Below are positions 18,463 through 30,708 of a DNA stretch of 64,000 bases, piece after piece. The number at the start of each line of letters is the position of its first letter. Within the stretch, counting starts at the first letter, position 1. Origin of the DNA: Lentibacillus amyloliquefaciens (lineage in GTDB: Bacteria; Bacillota; Bacilli; Bacillales; Amphibacillaceae); the NCBI RefSeq assembly GCF_001307805.1, contig NZ_CP013862.1, positions 2,604,001-2,668,000 on the forward strand, read 5' to 3'. The position numbers were made by a program, and so were the translations under genes. The notes under the pieces were generated by a model that was given only the letters and a program-made list of their open reading frames with translations, had not been told where the DNA came from and did no database searches.

Positions 18463-18753
18463 TTAAGATGCACCGGCTTCTTCATATTTCTCCTCTTGTT
18501 CACCGGCGCGATGATATTCTTCTAATACTGCATCCTGAATCTTACCGCGAGTATTAGAATTGATAGGGTGAGCAATATCCCTGAACTCACCATCAGGGGT
18601 CCGCTTGGAAGGCATAGCCACAAACAAACCATTATTGCCGTCAATCACCCGAATATCATGAACCACAAATTCTTCATCCATGGTAATCGAAGCAATTGCT
18701 CGCATTCTCCCCTCTGTGTTCACGCGGCGTAGTCTAACGTCAGTTACCTCCAT
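18463..18753 (-). CDS. spoVG: Septation/regulatory protein SpoVG
   Basis: SpoVG is a small nucleic-acid-binding regulator that affects asymmetric septation and cortex formation in Bacillus. The 96 residues keep the family core [31 protein letters not shown] and [26 protein letters not shown] site and a near-perfect sigma-H promoter lie upstream. yabJ, which normally sits just before it, is absent. Confidence 0.97.
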   Translation of the reverse strand: MEVTDVRLRRVNTEGRMRAIASITMDEEFVVHDIRVIDGNNGLFVAMPSKRTPDGEFRDIAHPINSNTRGKIQDAVLEEYHRAGEQEEKYEEAGAS

Positions 18754-18790
18754 GATGTTTCACCACCTTTTCCCTTTTGAACTTATTACC

Positions 18791-18818
18791 ATTATTCAAC
18801 AAAAGATTAAGAAATCCT
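18791..18818 (-). promoter_or_regulatory. Sigma-H promoter of spoVG
   Basis: Minus-strand AGGATTT (18812-18818), 14 bp, then GAATAAT (18791-18797). The B. subtilis spoVG sigma-H promoter has the same AGGATTT and the same spacing to GAAT. The AT-rich stretch upstream is where AbrB acts in B. subtilis. Confidence 0.8.
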
Positions 18819-18943
18819 GCCTGTCCATCAAAAAAATTTCGAAAATATTGCTTTATCTTAAAATAGACATTGTATTGTTGACCATCATCGACTCTTAGTC
18901 ATTTTTTATACGAGGATGAAACAATGGAGAAGTTTAAGGTGCT

Positions 18944-19762
18944 TTAACGGTTTTTAGAAAAATTTCCAGGATGGACTTCAATTGTTTTTTGCTTCATATC
19001 CACGTTAGTGATCTTCACCAGGGAGGTATAATTCTCAACGACACGTTCATCTTCTTCGTCATCTGCTTCCGCGAGTACACCGATGGCTCCCACATTGGCA
19101 TTGAATTCTTTCAAGAGACTTATCATGCCATTAATCGTTCCGCCTGCTTTCATAAAATCATCTATAATACAAACGTTGGCACCTTCCTGCAGGCTTCTTG
19201 TCGGCAGAACCATCGTCTGGATTTTCCGTGATGAACCTGAAACATAATTGATGCTGACAGATGATCCTTCTGTCACTCTGGGATCCCGTCTTACAATAAT
19301 AACGGGAACGTTCAAAACCGATGCAGCAGCATAAGCAAGGGGGATACCCTTTGTGGCGACAGTCATAACCGCATCTATCTCCATATCAGAGAAAGCTGAC
19401 GCTAAGACACGGCCAATTTTGTTAACCATTTTCGGGTCACCCAGCAAATCACTCATATATAAATAACCGCCGGGAAGGATACGAGACGGGTCCTGTAACG
19501 TTGTGCAAAGCTCATTGATAAACACATTCGCATTTTCCCCGGAAAAGCCGGGGATAAAGCTGACACCGCCTGATGCCCCGGGATTTGTCTGCAAGTGACC
19601 AAAACCTTCTTCCTGCATTACCCGGTCAACAATATCAAGATCTTCACTGACAGAAGATTTTGCCGCACCATATTTTTCACTGAAATATGGCAGAGATGTA
19701 TGTTTCTTAGGATTTTCCAAAAAATAATTCGTTAACGATACTAATCGATCACTTCTTTTCAT
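18944..19762 (-). CDS. purR: Purine operon repressor PurR
   Basis: PurR represses purine synthesis and salvage genes and is relieved by PRPP. The 272 residues comprise an N-terminal winged helix (about 1-73, RSDRLVSLTNYFLENPKKHT) and a phosphoribosyltransferase-type effector domain with the PRPP loop CIIDDFMKAGGTINGM. Length is close to the B. subtilis protein. In B. subtilis yabJ follows; here the next gene is spoVG. Confidence 0.97.
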   Translation of the reverse strand: MKRSDRLVSLTNYFLENPKKHTSLPYFSEKYGAAKSSVSEDLDIVDRVMQEEGFGHLQTNPGASGGVSFIPGFSGENANVFINELCTTLQDPSRILPGGYLYMSDLLGDPKMVNKIGRVLASAFSDMEIDAVMTVATKGIPLAYAAASVLNVPVIIVRRDPRVTEGSSVSINYVSGSSRKIQTMVLPTRSLQEGANVCIIDDFMKAGGTINGMISLLKEFNANVGAIGVLAEADDEEDERVVENYTSLVKITNVDMKQKTIEVHPGNFSKNR

Positions 19763-19831
19763 ATGCCACCTCTTACTTATATCCGAATATTTTAAACTAA
19801 TATATCATTATTATACGTTTTTTATCAAGTA

Positions 19832-20689
19832 TTAGCGCCGATCAAGCATCTGAACGATGTGAACCTCATTGCAAAATCCTCTCAGCCCATTATAAATACG
19901 CTTCGCCTTGCTGAAATGTCTGGTAAGCCCCGCAATAGTCGGTCCGCTTCCGCTCATCATTGCACCGGACGCGCCTGTCTGCAGCATTTTATCCTTAAGT
20001 TGCTTCACTTCCGGATATAAAGGGAACGTCACATCTTCCAAAGCATTGCCGATATGGTGGCATAACTTGTCAAAGTCTTTTTCTGCCAGTGATTGAATGA
20101 CCGCCTCTGTTTGCGGATGCGAAATGGCATCCGTGTTAACTTTGGGGAAAATATGCCTTGTTGAAATGCCAATATTGGGTTTGGCAAGCACCACGTAACA
20201 TGGCGGAGGCGAAGCCAACGTACGGATTTTTTCACCATGGCCTGTCCCTAGGGCGGTGTAGCCTGTAATGCAGAAAGGCACGTCTGAGCCAAGCACTGAG
20301 CCAAGTTCGATGAGCTCGGCCTCCGAAATACCAACAGACCACATGCGGTTAAGACCCCTTAGTACAGCAGCTGCGTCACTGCTGCCGCCCCCGAGCCCTG
20401 CTGAAACAGGGATATTTTTCCGGATATTGATACGGACTCCCCGATGCAGCTGATATGTATTTTTAAAAACAAGCGCAGCTCTATACGCCAGATTACGTTC
20501 ATCGTTTGGGACATACTGGTTATCGGTGGAAATCTCAATTCTGCCATCAGCAATGTCATATAGCTCAATCCTGTCAGCTAAATCGACAGTTGTCATAATC
20601 ATTTCAACTTCATGAAAACCATCTTCACGTTTTCCCAGCACATCAAGTGATAAATTAATTTTCGCCGGTGCCCGTTCAAATAAAACCAT
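19832..20689 (-). CDS. ispE: 4-diphosphocytidyl-2-C-methyl-D-erythritol kinase
   Basis: IspE phosphorylates CDP-ME in the MEP isoprenoid pathway. The GHMP kinase signature PVSAGLGGGSSDAAAVLRG is clear near residue 95, with ERAPAKINLSLDVLGKREDG at the front and SGSGPTIAGL near the end. ATG 20689 behind GGGTGAAGAG gives 285 residues, as expected; the longer frame to 20854 runs into the sspF terminator region and is rejected. Confidence 0.96.
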   Translation of the reverse strand: MVLFERAPAKINLSLDVLGKREDGFHEVEMIMTTVDLADRIELYDIADGRIEISTDNQYVPNDERNLAYRAALVFKNTYQLHRGVRINIRKNIPVSAGLGGGSSDAAAVLRGLNRMWSVGISEAELIELGSVLGSDVPFCITGYTALGTGHGEKIRTLASPPPCYVVLAKPNIGISTRHIFPKVNTDAISHPQTEAVIQSLAEKDFDKLCHHIGNALEDVTFPLYPEVKQLKDKMLQTGASGAMMSGSGPTIAGLTRHFSKAKRIYNGLRGFCNEVHIVQMLDRR

Positions 20690-20834
20690 CTCTTCACCCA
20701 CTTTGCACATCAAGGGATTTAGATTTATTGCTTTTTGAAATATAAACTTATAGAAAATTGTACCATATTCAAAAGACACTATCGAGCACCAGCCGGAATA
20801 CACCTTTCTCGGCTTTTCCGGGGCAATTATCGCG

Positions 20835-20866
20835 AAAAAAGGCAAACCCGCCAATGGGGTCTGCCC
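20835..20866 (-). terminator. Terminator of sspF
   Basis: Minus-strand GGCAGACCCC pairs with GGGTTTGCC and is followed by TTTTTT. It sits 7 bp after the sspF stop. Confidence 0.8.
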
Positions 20867-20872
20867 CTTTCT

Positions 20873-21040
20873 TTACTTCATGTTTTGCTCGGCCATTTCA
20901 ATTGCTCGTTTCACCATGTTACCGGCATCTTTCGCTTTGATGCCGCCCCAGCCTTCCTTTTGTACAGTGTCGTAAAAACCTAACTCTTTGGCAATTTCCT
21001 CTTTCAAATGATCTGACATTGCACCACCGCGTCGCGCCAT
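20873..21040 (-). CDS. sspF: Small acid-soluble spore protein, alpha/beta type (SspF)
   Basis: A 55-residue frame starts at ATG 21040 behind AAAGGGG and reads [20 protein letters not shown], then [21 protein letters not shown] and [11 protein letters not shown]. The ELGFYDTV and [16 protein letters not shown] blocks are the alpha/beta SASP signatures, and the MSD-type front matches SspF specifically. Such proteins coat forespore DNA and protect it. On the minus strand GCATATACTA upstream resembles a sigma-G -10 box, but no clear -35 is seen. Position between veg and ispE is as in B. subtilis. Confidence 0.95.
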   Translation of the reverse strand: MARRGGAMSDHLKEEIAKELGFYDTVQKEGWGGIKAKDAGNMVKRAIEMAEQNMK

Positions 21041-21208
21041 GAAAGAAACATCCCCTTTCCTTCAAGAGTGGTTACGACATTTGTAGTATATGCTTTCACA
21101 TAAAATAAACACCCGTTATAAGTATACAGAAAAGGAAATATTTTATAGGCTGTGTTTTCGCATATTTTCTCCGCATCTTCTCAAACTGTAAAAACAGCGT
21201 AAAAATGC

Positions 21209-21238
21209 AAAAAAGCAGCAAACGTTTGTTTACTGCTC
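21209..21238 (-). terminator. Terminator overlapping the veg stop
   Basis: Minus-strand AGCAGTAAAC pairs with GTTTGCTGCT around AAAC, then TTTTTGC. The stem includes the veg stop codon. Confidence 0.8.
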
Positions 21239-21490
21239 GACTATCATTGCTTGTTCACCCTGAAAACTTAATTCCACTGTCTCGGTCAGCACATCGGCAT
21301 AGCTGTAAGAAACACGTTCGAATGCATTCTCGTCCTGATCCAGTTCAACAATAAAAACAGATGGATAGGTTTCTGCCAGTATACCGCAACGTTCAATTGT
21401 TTTTCGTCTGCCTCCATTAGCTCGCAGGCGCAAGCGCTGGCCAACGTGACATTCAAGACCTTGTTTGATTTCGACTAATGTTTTTCCCAC
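21230..21490 (-). CDS. veg: Veg protein, biofilm/germination-associated
   Basis: The 86-residue protein has the family core [20 protein letters not shown] and [20 protein letters not shown]. Veg is abundant in vegetative cells; in B. subtilis it stimulates biofilm genes and spore outgrowth. The start is GTG at 21490 (AGGTGG upstream), giving exactly the B. subtilis length; a frame to 21505 lacks a ribosome site. Confidence 0.95.
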   Translation of the reverse strand: MGKTLVEIKQGLECHVGQRLRLRANGGRRKTIERCGILAETYPSVFIVELDQDENAFERVSYSYADVLTETVELSFQGEQAMIVEQ

Positions 21491-21555
21491 TATACTCCAC
21501 CTCACTCATTTTCTATAATAGCATATGCTTGTATAATAGTCAAATAAAACCTTAT

Positions 21556-21585
21556 ATTATAACAGCATAGCTTTTTTAATGTCAA
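21556..21585 (-). promoter_or_regulatory. Strong sigma-A promoter of veg
   Basis: Minus-strand TTGACA (21580-21585), 18 bp, TATAAT (21556-21561): both boxes are perfect. The veg promoter is one of the strongest in B. subtilis. Confidence 0.85.
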
Positions 21586-21701
21586 CACTAAAAATCACTC
21601 GGCTTTCTTATTATGGCAAATTATTAACAAAATATGTACAACATTCGCCGATTTCCCCGTTGAAGCAGGGATGAGAAAGAACCAGCCTTATGCCGGTCCC
21701 A

Positions 21702-22583
21702 TTATATTGACTGGTCATCATTCTCATTTTCCGGAGCAAGCGGCATGCCCATCCGCAGAAGTCCCTTTGTTTCCACACCGCCCAACCCTTTCTCTCCAGT
21801 CAGCGTGTTCCGAAGCAAATTCCATATACTGATTTTTTCCATAAATGGTGTATAAGCCACTTTAGCTGCAATATAAACCGGGTCCAGCGCATGAATGTTA
21901 ATCCGTGAGGGTGAGCTTGCAAAATTAGCTCCTGCGCGGATAAGCGATTCAAAATGGGATTGGCAGGCTCCGGCAAATATAACCAATTCATCAAGCCGTG
22001 GATTCTTTTGTCTGATAATCTCCACGGTTTCAATAAAGTATTTCGAATGCCGGTAAGCTCGGAGATCGTTCTTCCGTCCTTTATTCCTGGAAAAAGCATC
22101 ATGACCCGTAATCACAATGATATGCGGATCTACTTCGTCTACGAGTGCCCCGATTTCACCGGGCATTTCTTTTTCAAGCATATGGACGCCATGCACCTCA
22201 AGCCCGACTCTTTTATATAATTCCATGCATTTTCTGAGATATGTCCGATCACCATCGACATGAAGAACTCTGGCCGGCAATTGAAAAAATCCGGCTGTAT
22301 GCTGATAGCCATCACCCGACTCATATTCACGCTTTTCCTTCATGAGCCGATAATCCTGACTGAACAACCGGTAAGAAAACTCCACCTGTTCTTTTTCTTT
22401 CTGTTTGCGCACCGCCAAATCTTTCTCTTTGACATACACTAAATCATCCAAAGGAGCATCTGCTGCAAGACGGACATCTTCCCCGTGCAATATTGCTGTA
22501 TCGCCGGTAATCGATGAAATGCGAAACAGTAAATCATGATTGTGCGATTTCCGTGTAACACGCTCACCTGGTGAAAAGCTCAT
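21702..22583 (-). CDS. yabG: Sporulation-specific protease YabG
   Basis: YabG is a mother-cell cysteine protease that trims coat proteins and, in clostridia, germination factors. The 293 residues carry ITGHDAFSRNKGRKNDLRAY with His161 and FAGACQSHFESLIRAGANFA with Cys207, the pair proposed as catalytic in this family. The N-terminal FSPGERVTRKSHNHDLLFRI is also typical. Length is near the B. subtilis protein. Confidence 0.94.
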   Translation of the reverse strand: MSFSPGERVTRKSHNHDLLFRISSITGDTAILHGEDVRLAADAPLDDLVYVKEKDLAVRKQKEKEQVEFSYRLFSQDYRLMKEKREYESGDGYQHTAGFFQLPARVLHVDGDRTYLRKCMELYKRVGLEVHGVHMLEKEMPGEIGALVDEVDPHIIVITGHDAFSRNKGRKNDLRAYRHSKYFIETVEIIRQKNPRLDELVIFAGACQSHFESLIRAGANFASSPSRINIHALDPVYIAAKVAYTPFMEKISIWNLLRNTLTGEKGLGGVETKGLLRMGMPLAPENENDDQSI

Positions 22584-22692
22584 AACGCCACCTCACAGCC
22601 TCTGTTTAAGTAATTGAAAACAGTTCTTTAACGATAGGCTATGCAAATAGCTGATTGGCTGTGCCTCAGATGTGATACTTTCCACGGAAATC

Positions 22693-22730
22693 AAAAAAAG
22701 CACTCGCTTTATGTATGTATAGCGAATGCC
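22693..22730 (-). terminator. Terminator of rsmA
   Basis: Minus-strand GCATTCGCT pairs with AGCGAGTGC (one mismatch) and runs into TTTTTTTG, 9 bp after the rsmA stop. Confidence 0.8.
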
Positions 22731-22738
22731 GGAATCGT

Positions 22739-24176
<1,438 letters not shown>

Positions 24177-24238
24177 GTATATTCCTCTTCTCATAGGAAT
24201 TCATTTTCGTCGGCGGATGACAGTCTGTTACACAATAA

Positions 24239-24272
24239 TGCTCCTACCACTATATCATGGCAGGAGCACTTT
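24239..24272. other. Stem-loop between yabE and rnmV
   Basis: GTGCTCCTGCCA pairs with TGGTAGGAGCAT (one or two mismatches). No good T tract follows on either strand, so it is called a stem-loop and not a firm terminator. Confidence 0.4.
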
Positions 24273-24320
24273 AGCATCAGCTGTTCAAAAATTGCTTCAA
24301 AAGCGCTTTTTCAGCTTACC

Positions 24321-25586
24321 TTAATCCAAAACCTTAACTTTAACTGTTTTTCGGCCAAAACTCAAAGCTCGACTTTTTGATTTAAAGTGAAGGTCAATCC
24401 GATTCCCTTTAATATGGCCGCCTGTATCACCGGCAACAGCTTCCCCGTATCCTTCAACCCAGACTCGTGAACCCAACGGAATGACATTTGGATCCACTGC
24501 GACAACTTTAGGAGTGTTCCGTAAGTTTATCCCAGTTGCTGTATAACCATTGCCATTACAGCCTGCACAATCTATCGTATAAGCAGTGGCATTCATGTGC
24601 ATTACTTCCCCGCCGGAATTGCTGCTATTGTCACTTTGACTACTGTCACTACTGCTATTACTCGTGTCGCTTTTGTTCGTATTGCTCTTATTGCTTGAGA
24701 CTGTTCTCAAGTTTGCTTCCTGCTGTTCTTCTTTCGTTCCAACCGCAACAACACGGTTTTTGCTTTCCTGTTTCACTTCTTCATCAATCAAATCACGGTT
24801 TACTTTTTCACCGTTTTCTTTTGTTATTTCATAGGTTTTTATAACGACACCTTCCTGGCCTTTGGCTATAACGTTCTTTTTCCCTTTCTCCAGGCTATCG
24901 TCTTCACGTTCCTCTACCTTGAAATCAACTGTCTGCTTCACTTCGTCCGTTTCTTTGTTAACGCGCGTGATGGTAATCGGTTTATCCTTAGTCACATCTT
25001 TTTTCTTACCCGGCTTTAACTTGTCATCATCATCGAGGGAGATATCGTTCTCTTTCAGCAGTTGTCCCACTGTTCCCCCGGTTGCCCAGACTTTTTCTTT
25101 GTCACCACCGTTGTCGATAGTTACTTTAAAGGCCCTGTCGACAGTGTATTTCATACCAGCACTGATGGCATCATTTTTTCCATGTGAGGTTTGATCATGA
25201 TTCGAAACAGTTATGCCCTTTTCTTTCAGGAATTCCTGAATTTTATCACTTGTCGTGTAATAATCCTCTTCTTCGCCATCAACAACAACCGTTATCTTCT
25301 GTGCTTCTTTGTATGTAATATTCATTCCATTTTCAATTGGTGCGTCTATGTCATGAGATAATTCATCTTGTTGAGAGTAGGTAATGTCTGCTTCAGCAAG
25401 CAGCTCTTTTACAGTGTCTGCATGGGTCTGGATGGTTTCTTCTTTTCCATTATCCTTGATGACCACTTCTGCTTTGGTTGTTTCCACAATAATGAAGCTT
25501 GCGAAAACAATCAATGCTAACAGTCCAACCCCGGATAGAATCCAGTTCCGGGCAGATTTTGGCAATAGCTTCGAGAAAATATTCAT
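24321..25586 (-). CDS. yabE: Cell-wall protein YabE: DUF348 repeats, G5 domain, 3D domain
   Basis: The 421-residue exported protein has one N-terminal span (about 16-36) and three DUF348 repeats (starting near 40, 97 and 152; e.g. TVKELLAEADITYSQQDELS). A G5 domain follows at about 200-280, with VKQTVDFKVEEREDDSLEKG. A Ser/Asn-rich linker at 295-330 leads to a C-terminal 3D domain with MHMNATAYTIDCAGCNGNGY and the GDTGGHIKGNRIDL aspartates. This is the RpfB/Sps/YabE layout of muralytic enzymes acting on peptidoglycan. In B. subtilis an antisense RNA covers yabE; I cannot see one here. Confidence 0.92.
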   Translation of the reverse strand: MNIFSKLLPKSARNWILSGVGLLALIVFASFIIVETTKAEVVIKDNGKEETIQTHADTVKELLAEADITYSQQDELSHDIDAPIENGMNITYKEAQKITVVVDGEEEDYYTTSDKIQEFLKEKGITVSNHDQTSHGKNDAISAGMKYTVDRAFKVTIDNGGDKEKVWATGGTVGQLLKENDISLDDDDKLKPGKKKDVTKDKPITITRVNKETDEVKQTVDFKVEEREDDSLEKGKKNVIAKGQEGVVIKTYEITKENGEKVNRDLIDEEVKQESKNRVVAVGTKEEQQEANLRTVSSNKSNTNKSDTSNSSSDSSQSDNSSNSGGEVMHMNATAYTIDCAGCNGNGYTATGINLRNTPKVVAVDPNVIPLGSRVWVEGYGEAVAGDTGGHIKGNRIDLHFKSKSRALSFGRKTVKVKVLD

Positions 25587-25743
25587 GCTATTTTGCCTCC
25601 TTTCACTGCGACTTTGATTATAATAACACTCCTATGTAATTACAACCCAAATTCGTTTACGATCTATTTACAATTAAATTACAAATAATAACCATCGTAT
25701 AACAATGACTCTAAAAACCTTGATGTGTCAGTATTTTTAAATT

Positions 25744-25772
25744 AAAAAAACCCGGCAATAAAGCCAGGTTTT
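25744..25772 (-). terminator. Terminator of tatD
   Basis: Minus-strand AACCTGGC pairs with GCCGGGTT around TTTATT and is followed by TTTTT. Confidence 0.8.
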
Positions 25773-25792
25773 CCGTTAGAAAATTCGTATTA

Positions 25793-26566
25793 TTACTTGT
25801 CTCGAATATTAAAAAAAGTAAATGCGTTTTCTGTTGTAATTCGGCTAAGTTCATCGAATGACATGTCGCGCAATTCGGCAATTTTTTCAGCCACGAGTTT
25901 CACGTAGGCTGGTTCATTGCGCTTGCCGCGGTTTGGATGAGGTGCCAGAAAGGGGGCATCAGTCTCTACCAGCAGACGGTCAAGCGGTACTCGGGCGGCT
26001 GTATCTTTTGGCAATATCGCATTTTTGAAAGTTACCGGACCTCCTAGTGACACATAAAAGTTCATATCCAGTATAGTCTGGACATACTCACTGGAATCAT
26101 TGTAGCAATGCATAATGCCGCCGATTTCTTTTGCGTTTTCTTCCTGTAATAGCTGCAAAATATCTTCTGTTGCTTCCCGATTATGGATAATAATCGGCAT
26201 GTTGACTTTTTTGGCTAAAGCAATTTGTTTGCGGAACACGTCTTTCTGGACTTCTTTTGGCGATTTGTCCCAATGATAATCCAATCCCATTTCGCCAATC
26301 GCCACTACTTTAGGGTGTGATGACAGCTCCTCAATCCAAGCCAGATCCTCACCTGTCATATCGACCGCATCAACCGGATGCCAGCCGACAGCAGCATAAA
26401 TGGTTTCATATTTTTCAGCGATTTCAATCGCAAGCGGGATTGTTTCACGATCGAATCCGACAACCACCATATATTGTACGCTCGCATCAAATGCACGCTG
26501 AATGGTCGCCTCACGATCTTCAGAAAATTGATCCGCGTTTAAATGAACATGGGTATCAAATAACAT
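25793..26566 (-). CDS. tatD: TatD-family metal-dependent deoxyribonuclease (YabD)
   Basis: A TIM-barrel hydrolase with the TatD metal ligands: DTHVHLNADQF at the start, GEMGLDYHWD near 90, HNREA near 130, HCYNDS near 155 and ETDAPFLAPHPNRGKRNEPA near 205. Family members are 3'-5' exonucleases or D-aminoacyl hydrolases; the substrate here is not known. ATG 26566 behind AGGAAAG gives 257 residues, as in the family; the frame to 26629 overlaps metG sequence without a ribosome site. Confidence 0.93.
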   Translation of the reverse strand: MLFDTHVHLNADQFSEDREATIQRAFDASVQYMVVVGFDRETIPLAIEIAEKYETIYAAVGWHPVDAVDMTGEDLAWIEELSSHPKVVAIGEMGLDYHWDKSPKEVQKDVFRKQIALAKKVNMPIIIHNREATEDILQLLQEENAKEIGGIMHCYNDSSEYVQTILDMNFYVSLGGPVTFKNAILPKDTAARVPLDRLLVETDAPFLAPHPNRGKRNEPAYVKLVAEKIAELRDMSFDELSRITTENAFTFFNIRDK

Positions 26567-26634
26567 ACAGCACTTCCTTTCACAGGAAAAGGCCAAACTC
26601 CTCGTGAGCTGACCTTTCCCCGCATTCATATCAT

Positions 26635-28650
<2,016 letters not shown>

Positions 28651-28776
28651 TTACAGACCTTTTTTCACAGTATGCACCATTATGTAATCAAAATATTTCT
28701 TATAGACGTCCATTTTATCAAAAAAGACAGCATTTGTTTAGTTAAGCTAATTTTCGAATTAATTTTTATCTATTTA

Positions 28777-28805
28777 TTGACACGCCTATAAATGATTGGT
28801 ATTAT
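28777..28805 (+). promoter_or_regulatory. Sigma-A promoter of abrB
   Basis: TTGACA (28777-28782), 17 bp, TATTAT (28800-28805). Confidence 0.8.
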
Positions 28806-28819
28806 ATCCCATAAGTAAG

Positions 28820-28836
28820 TGTCGAAACATGGCGAA
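28820..28836 (+). promoter_or_regulatory. Tandem Spo0A boxes downstream of the abrB promoter
   Basis: TGTCGAA (28820-28826) and TGGCGAA (28830-28836) are both perfect matches to TGNCGAA, 10 bp apart on one helix face, just after the -10 box. In B. subtilis Spo0A~P represses abrB through the same tandem arrangement. Confidence 0.85.
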
Positions 28837-28888
28837 AACTTTTTATGGCAGTTGCATAACCGAAGCCACAAGAGGGGAGAATGAAAAG

Positions 28889-29167
28889 ATGAAATCTACC
28901 GGAATTGTGCGGAAGGTTGATGAACTTGGGCGGATTGTTCTTCCGATTGAATTGCGCCGTACACTTGATATCAATGAAAGAGATGAGCTGGAGATTCACA
29001 TTGATGATGACCGGGTGATATTGGAAAAGCATAGACCAAATATGAAGTGCCAAGTTACCGGCGAAACATCTGATGATAATCTCTTTTTAGCAAATGGCAA
29101 AATCGTTCTTAGTCCGGACGGGGCAGAACAGCTCATTGAAGAACTTCAATCACGATTAAACAAATAA
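28889..29167 (+). CDS. abrB: Transition-state regulator AbrB
   Basis: AbrB represses stationary-phase genes during growth. The 92 residues have the swapped-hairpin DNA-binding domain MKSTGIVRKVDELGRIVLPI followed by ELRRTL, and the C-terminal multimerisation part with CQVTGETSDDNLFLANGKIV. The ATG at 28889 is preceded by AGAGGGGAG; an upstream frame to 28796 begins inside the promoter. It is one of the few plus-strand genes in the core. Confidence 0.97.
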   Translation: MKSTGIVRKVDELGRIVLPIELRRTLDINERDELEIHIDDDRVILEKHRPNMKCQVTGETSDDNLFLANGKIVLSPDGAEQLIEELQSRLNK

Positions 29168-29199
29168 CCAAAATGTTGTATAAAGTCACTGAATGTGCG

Positions 29200-29245
29200 A
29201 AAGACGGCTGACGCCTTGGTATTCCAACGTCAGCCGTCTTTTTGT
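29200..29245. terminator. Terminator of abrB
   Basis: AAGACGGCTGACG pairs with CGTCAGCCGTCTT and is followed by TTTTG; the strong stem suggests efficient stopping of plus-strand transcription. Confidence 0.9.
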
Positions 29246-29286
29246 TGCTCCTGAATGCTCGTAATTGATGTAAACCGCGACGTAAC

Positions 29287-29497
29287 TTTAGGTGTAAGTT
29301 GGTGCGTTGTCTACCGCTCCGGAAATACACGCCGCGCACCTTAGGGCGGCTGGTGAGCCTCCTCGTGCTGGCGCACTGCAGGGTCTCACCGATACTCCCG
29401 TCCCGCAGGAAGCGGTTTTCCTCCGAGGAGGCTGAAGCGTTGCCCTAAGGTGCGCGACTGCCTGAAACGGAAATCAACATAGCACTACGTCGCAGTT
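29287..29497. repeat. Repeat family A, copy 2
   Basis: The left part repeats the 18011 block (CGCGCACCTTAGGGCGGCTG, GGTGAGCCTCCTCGTGCTGG, GGGTCTCACCGATA). The right part repeats the 18250-18355 block (CCGAGGAGGCTGAAGCG, CCCTAAGGTGCGCGACTG, GGAAATCAACATAGCACTAC). The middle 90 bp of copy 1 is missing. It fills the convergent gap between abrB and rsmI. Confidence 0.75.
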
Positions 29498-29555
29498 TAT
29501 GGATGAATTATCAAAAACAACAGCCTTTAGAAAAAAGCCTTTTGCTGTTAGCGGG

Positions 29556-30437
29556 TTATTGCTCCTTCTGGTTAATATGGTAAGCTTGATAGACATCGCG
29601 TTTAGCCATATGACGATCTTCTGTTACGCGTTTGATAGCCTCTTTACTGGAAATATTTTTTTCATTTATATAATAATTGACGTGCCCAACAATCGAATAA
29701 CTGCTCCACCACAGGTCACTTTCCTGCGGGGCACCCGATGAGGCTCCTTCTACCACCAGACAAAATTCACCTTTCAGCTCCGTTTCTTCTGCCCATGTCA
29801 TAAGTTCTTCAGCTGTGCCGCGCACATATTCCTCAAATTTTTTGGTCAGTTCCCGTGCCGCCGTAATCCGGCGATTGCCGAGATGTGTCTGCAGCATTTT
29901 CAGTGTATCTTTTACTCTAAATGGTGATTCATAAAACAGCAACGTTGCCTGATTTGATTTCAGACGTGCCAGTTCGGCTTCTTTTTCTTTCTTTTTTCGC
30001 GGCAAAAATCCATAAAACAGAAACTCATCCGATGGAAGGCCGGAGCCGACCAGTGCGCATAACGCAGCGTTCGCTCCGGGCAAAACAACAACCGGATAAT
30101 CAGCTTCAATTGCTCCCTGGAACAATTCGAAGCCTGGGTCCGACACACCCGGTGTGCCGGCATCACTGACAACAGCAATCGATTCTCCCTGTTCCAGCCG
30201 CTCGAGCAATTGTTTGGTGCGGCTTTCCTTATTATGCTCATGGTAACTGATAAGCGGTGTGGCAATTTCAAAGTGGTTGAGCAATTTCTTTGTGTTTCGA
30301 GTATCTTCAGCGGCAATGACGGAAACTTCCTTCAGTGTTCTGAGTGCACGGAAGGTTATATCTTCCAGGTTTCCAATTGGCGTTGGCACGACATAAATAA
30401 TACTTTCTTCCCGGTTAAAGCTCTTTTGAATTTTCAA
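29556..30437 (-). CDS. rsmI: 16S rRNA 2'-O-ribose C1402 methyltransferase RsmI
   Basis: RsmI methylates the ribose of C1402 in the decoding centre. The tetrapyrrole-methylase-type fold shows VPTPIGNLEDITFRAL, AAEDTRNTKKLLNH, SDAGTPGVSDPGFEL and LPSDEFLFYGFLPRK. The start is TTG at 30437; no ATG exists before the conserved core. It overlaps the end of yazA by 23 bp, so the two are coupled. Confidence 0.95.
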   Translation of the reverse strand: MKIQKSFNREESIIYVVPTPIGNLEDITFRALRTLKEVSVIAAEDTRNTKKLLNHFEIATPLISYHEHNKESRTKQLLERLEQGESIAVVSDAGTPGVSDPGFELFQGAIEADYPVVVLPGANAALCALVGSGLPSDEFLFYGFLPRKKKEKEAELARLKSNQATLLFYESPFRVKDTLKMLQTHLGNRRITAARELTKKFEEYVRGTAEELMTWAEETELKGEFCLVVEGASSGAPQESDLWWSSYSIVGHVNYYINEKNISSKEAIKRVTEDRHMAKRDVYQAYHINQKEQ

Positions 30438-30708
30438 AGTCCATCACTTCTTTCAGCTTATCCCGGATCAATTGGGCTTTACCTTTACGTGTCAGCTGTT
30501 TGATTTCATTTTCCCGCCGCATGGCTTCTTCCTTAGTCGGGAATTGCTCCCTGAACACAACTTTAAATGGACCCCGGCCGCGCGTGTACTTGGCGCCTTT
30601 TCCTTCTTCATGCATCTTAATCCGGTTCTCCAAGTCGTTTGTATAGCCAGTATAAAGCGTATTGTCCGCACACTTTAAAATATAAACAACATGTTCATTG
30701 TTTTCCAT
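30415..30708 (-). CDS. yazA: GIY-YIG nuclease-superfamily protein YazA
   Basis: The 97-residue single-domain GIY-YIG protein (UPF0213) shows [20 protein letters not shown] and the [14 protein letters not shown] strand. The domain suggests structure-specific nuclease activity, as in the SLX1 fold, but the cellular role is unknown. ATG 30708 lies behind AGAGGGAA. It sits between trmN6 (overlap 14 bp) and rsmI (overlap 23 bp). Confidence 0.93.
   Translation of the reverse strand: MENNEHVVYILKCADNTLYTGYTNDLENRIKMHEEGKGAKYTRGRGPFKVVFREQFPTKEEAMRRENEIKQLTRKGKAQLIRDKLKEVMDFENSKEL

Noticed and set aside
24321..25586. Antisense RNA against yabE as known in B. subtilis
   Set aside because: I could not find a convincing sigma-X/M promoter on the plus strand in this gene.
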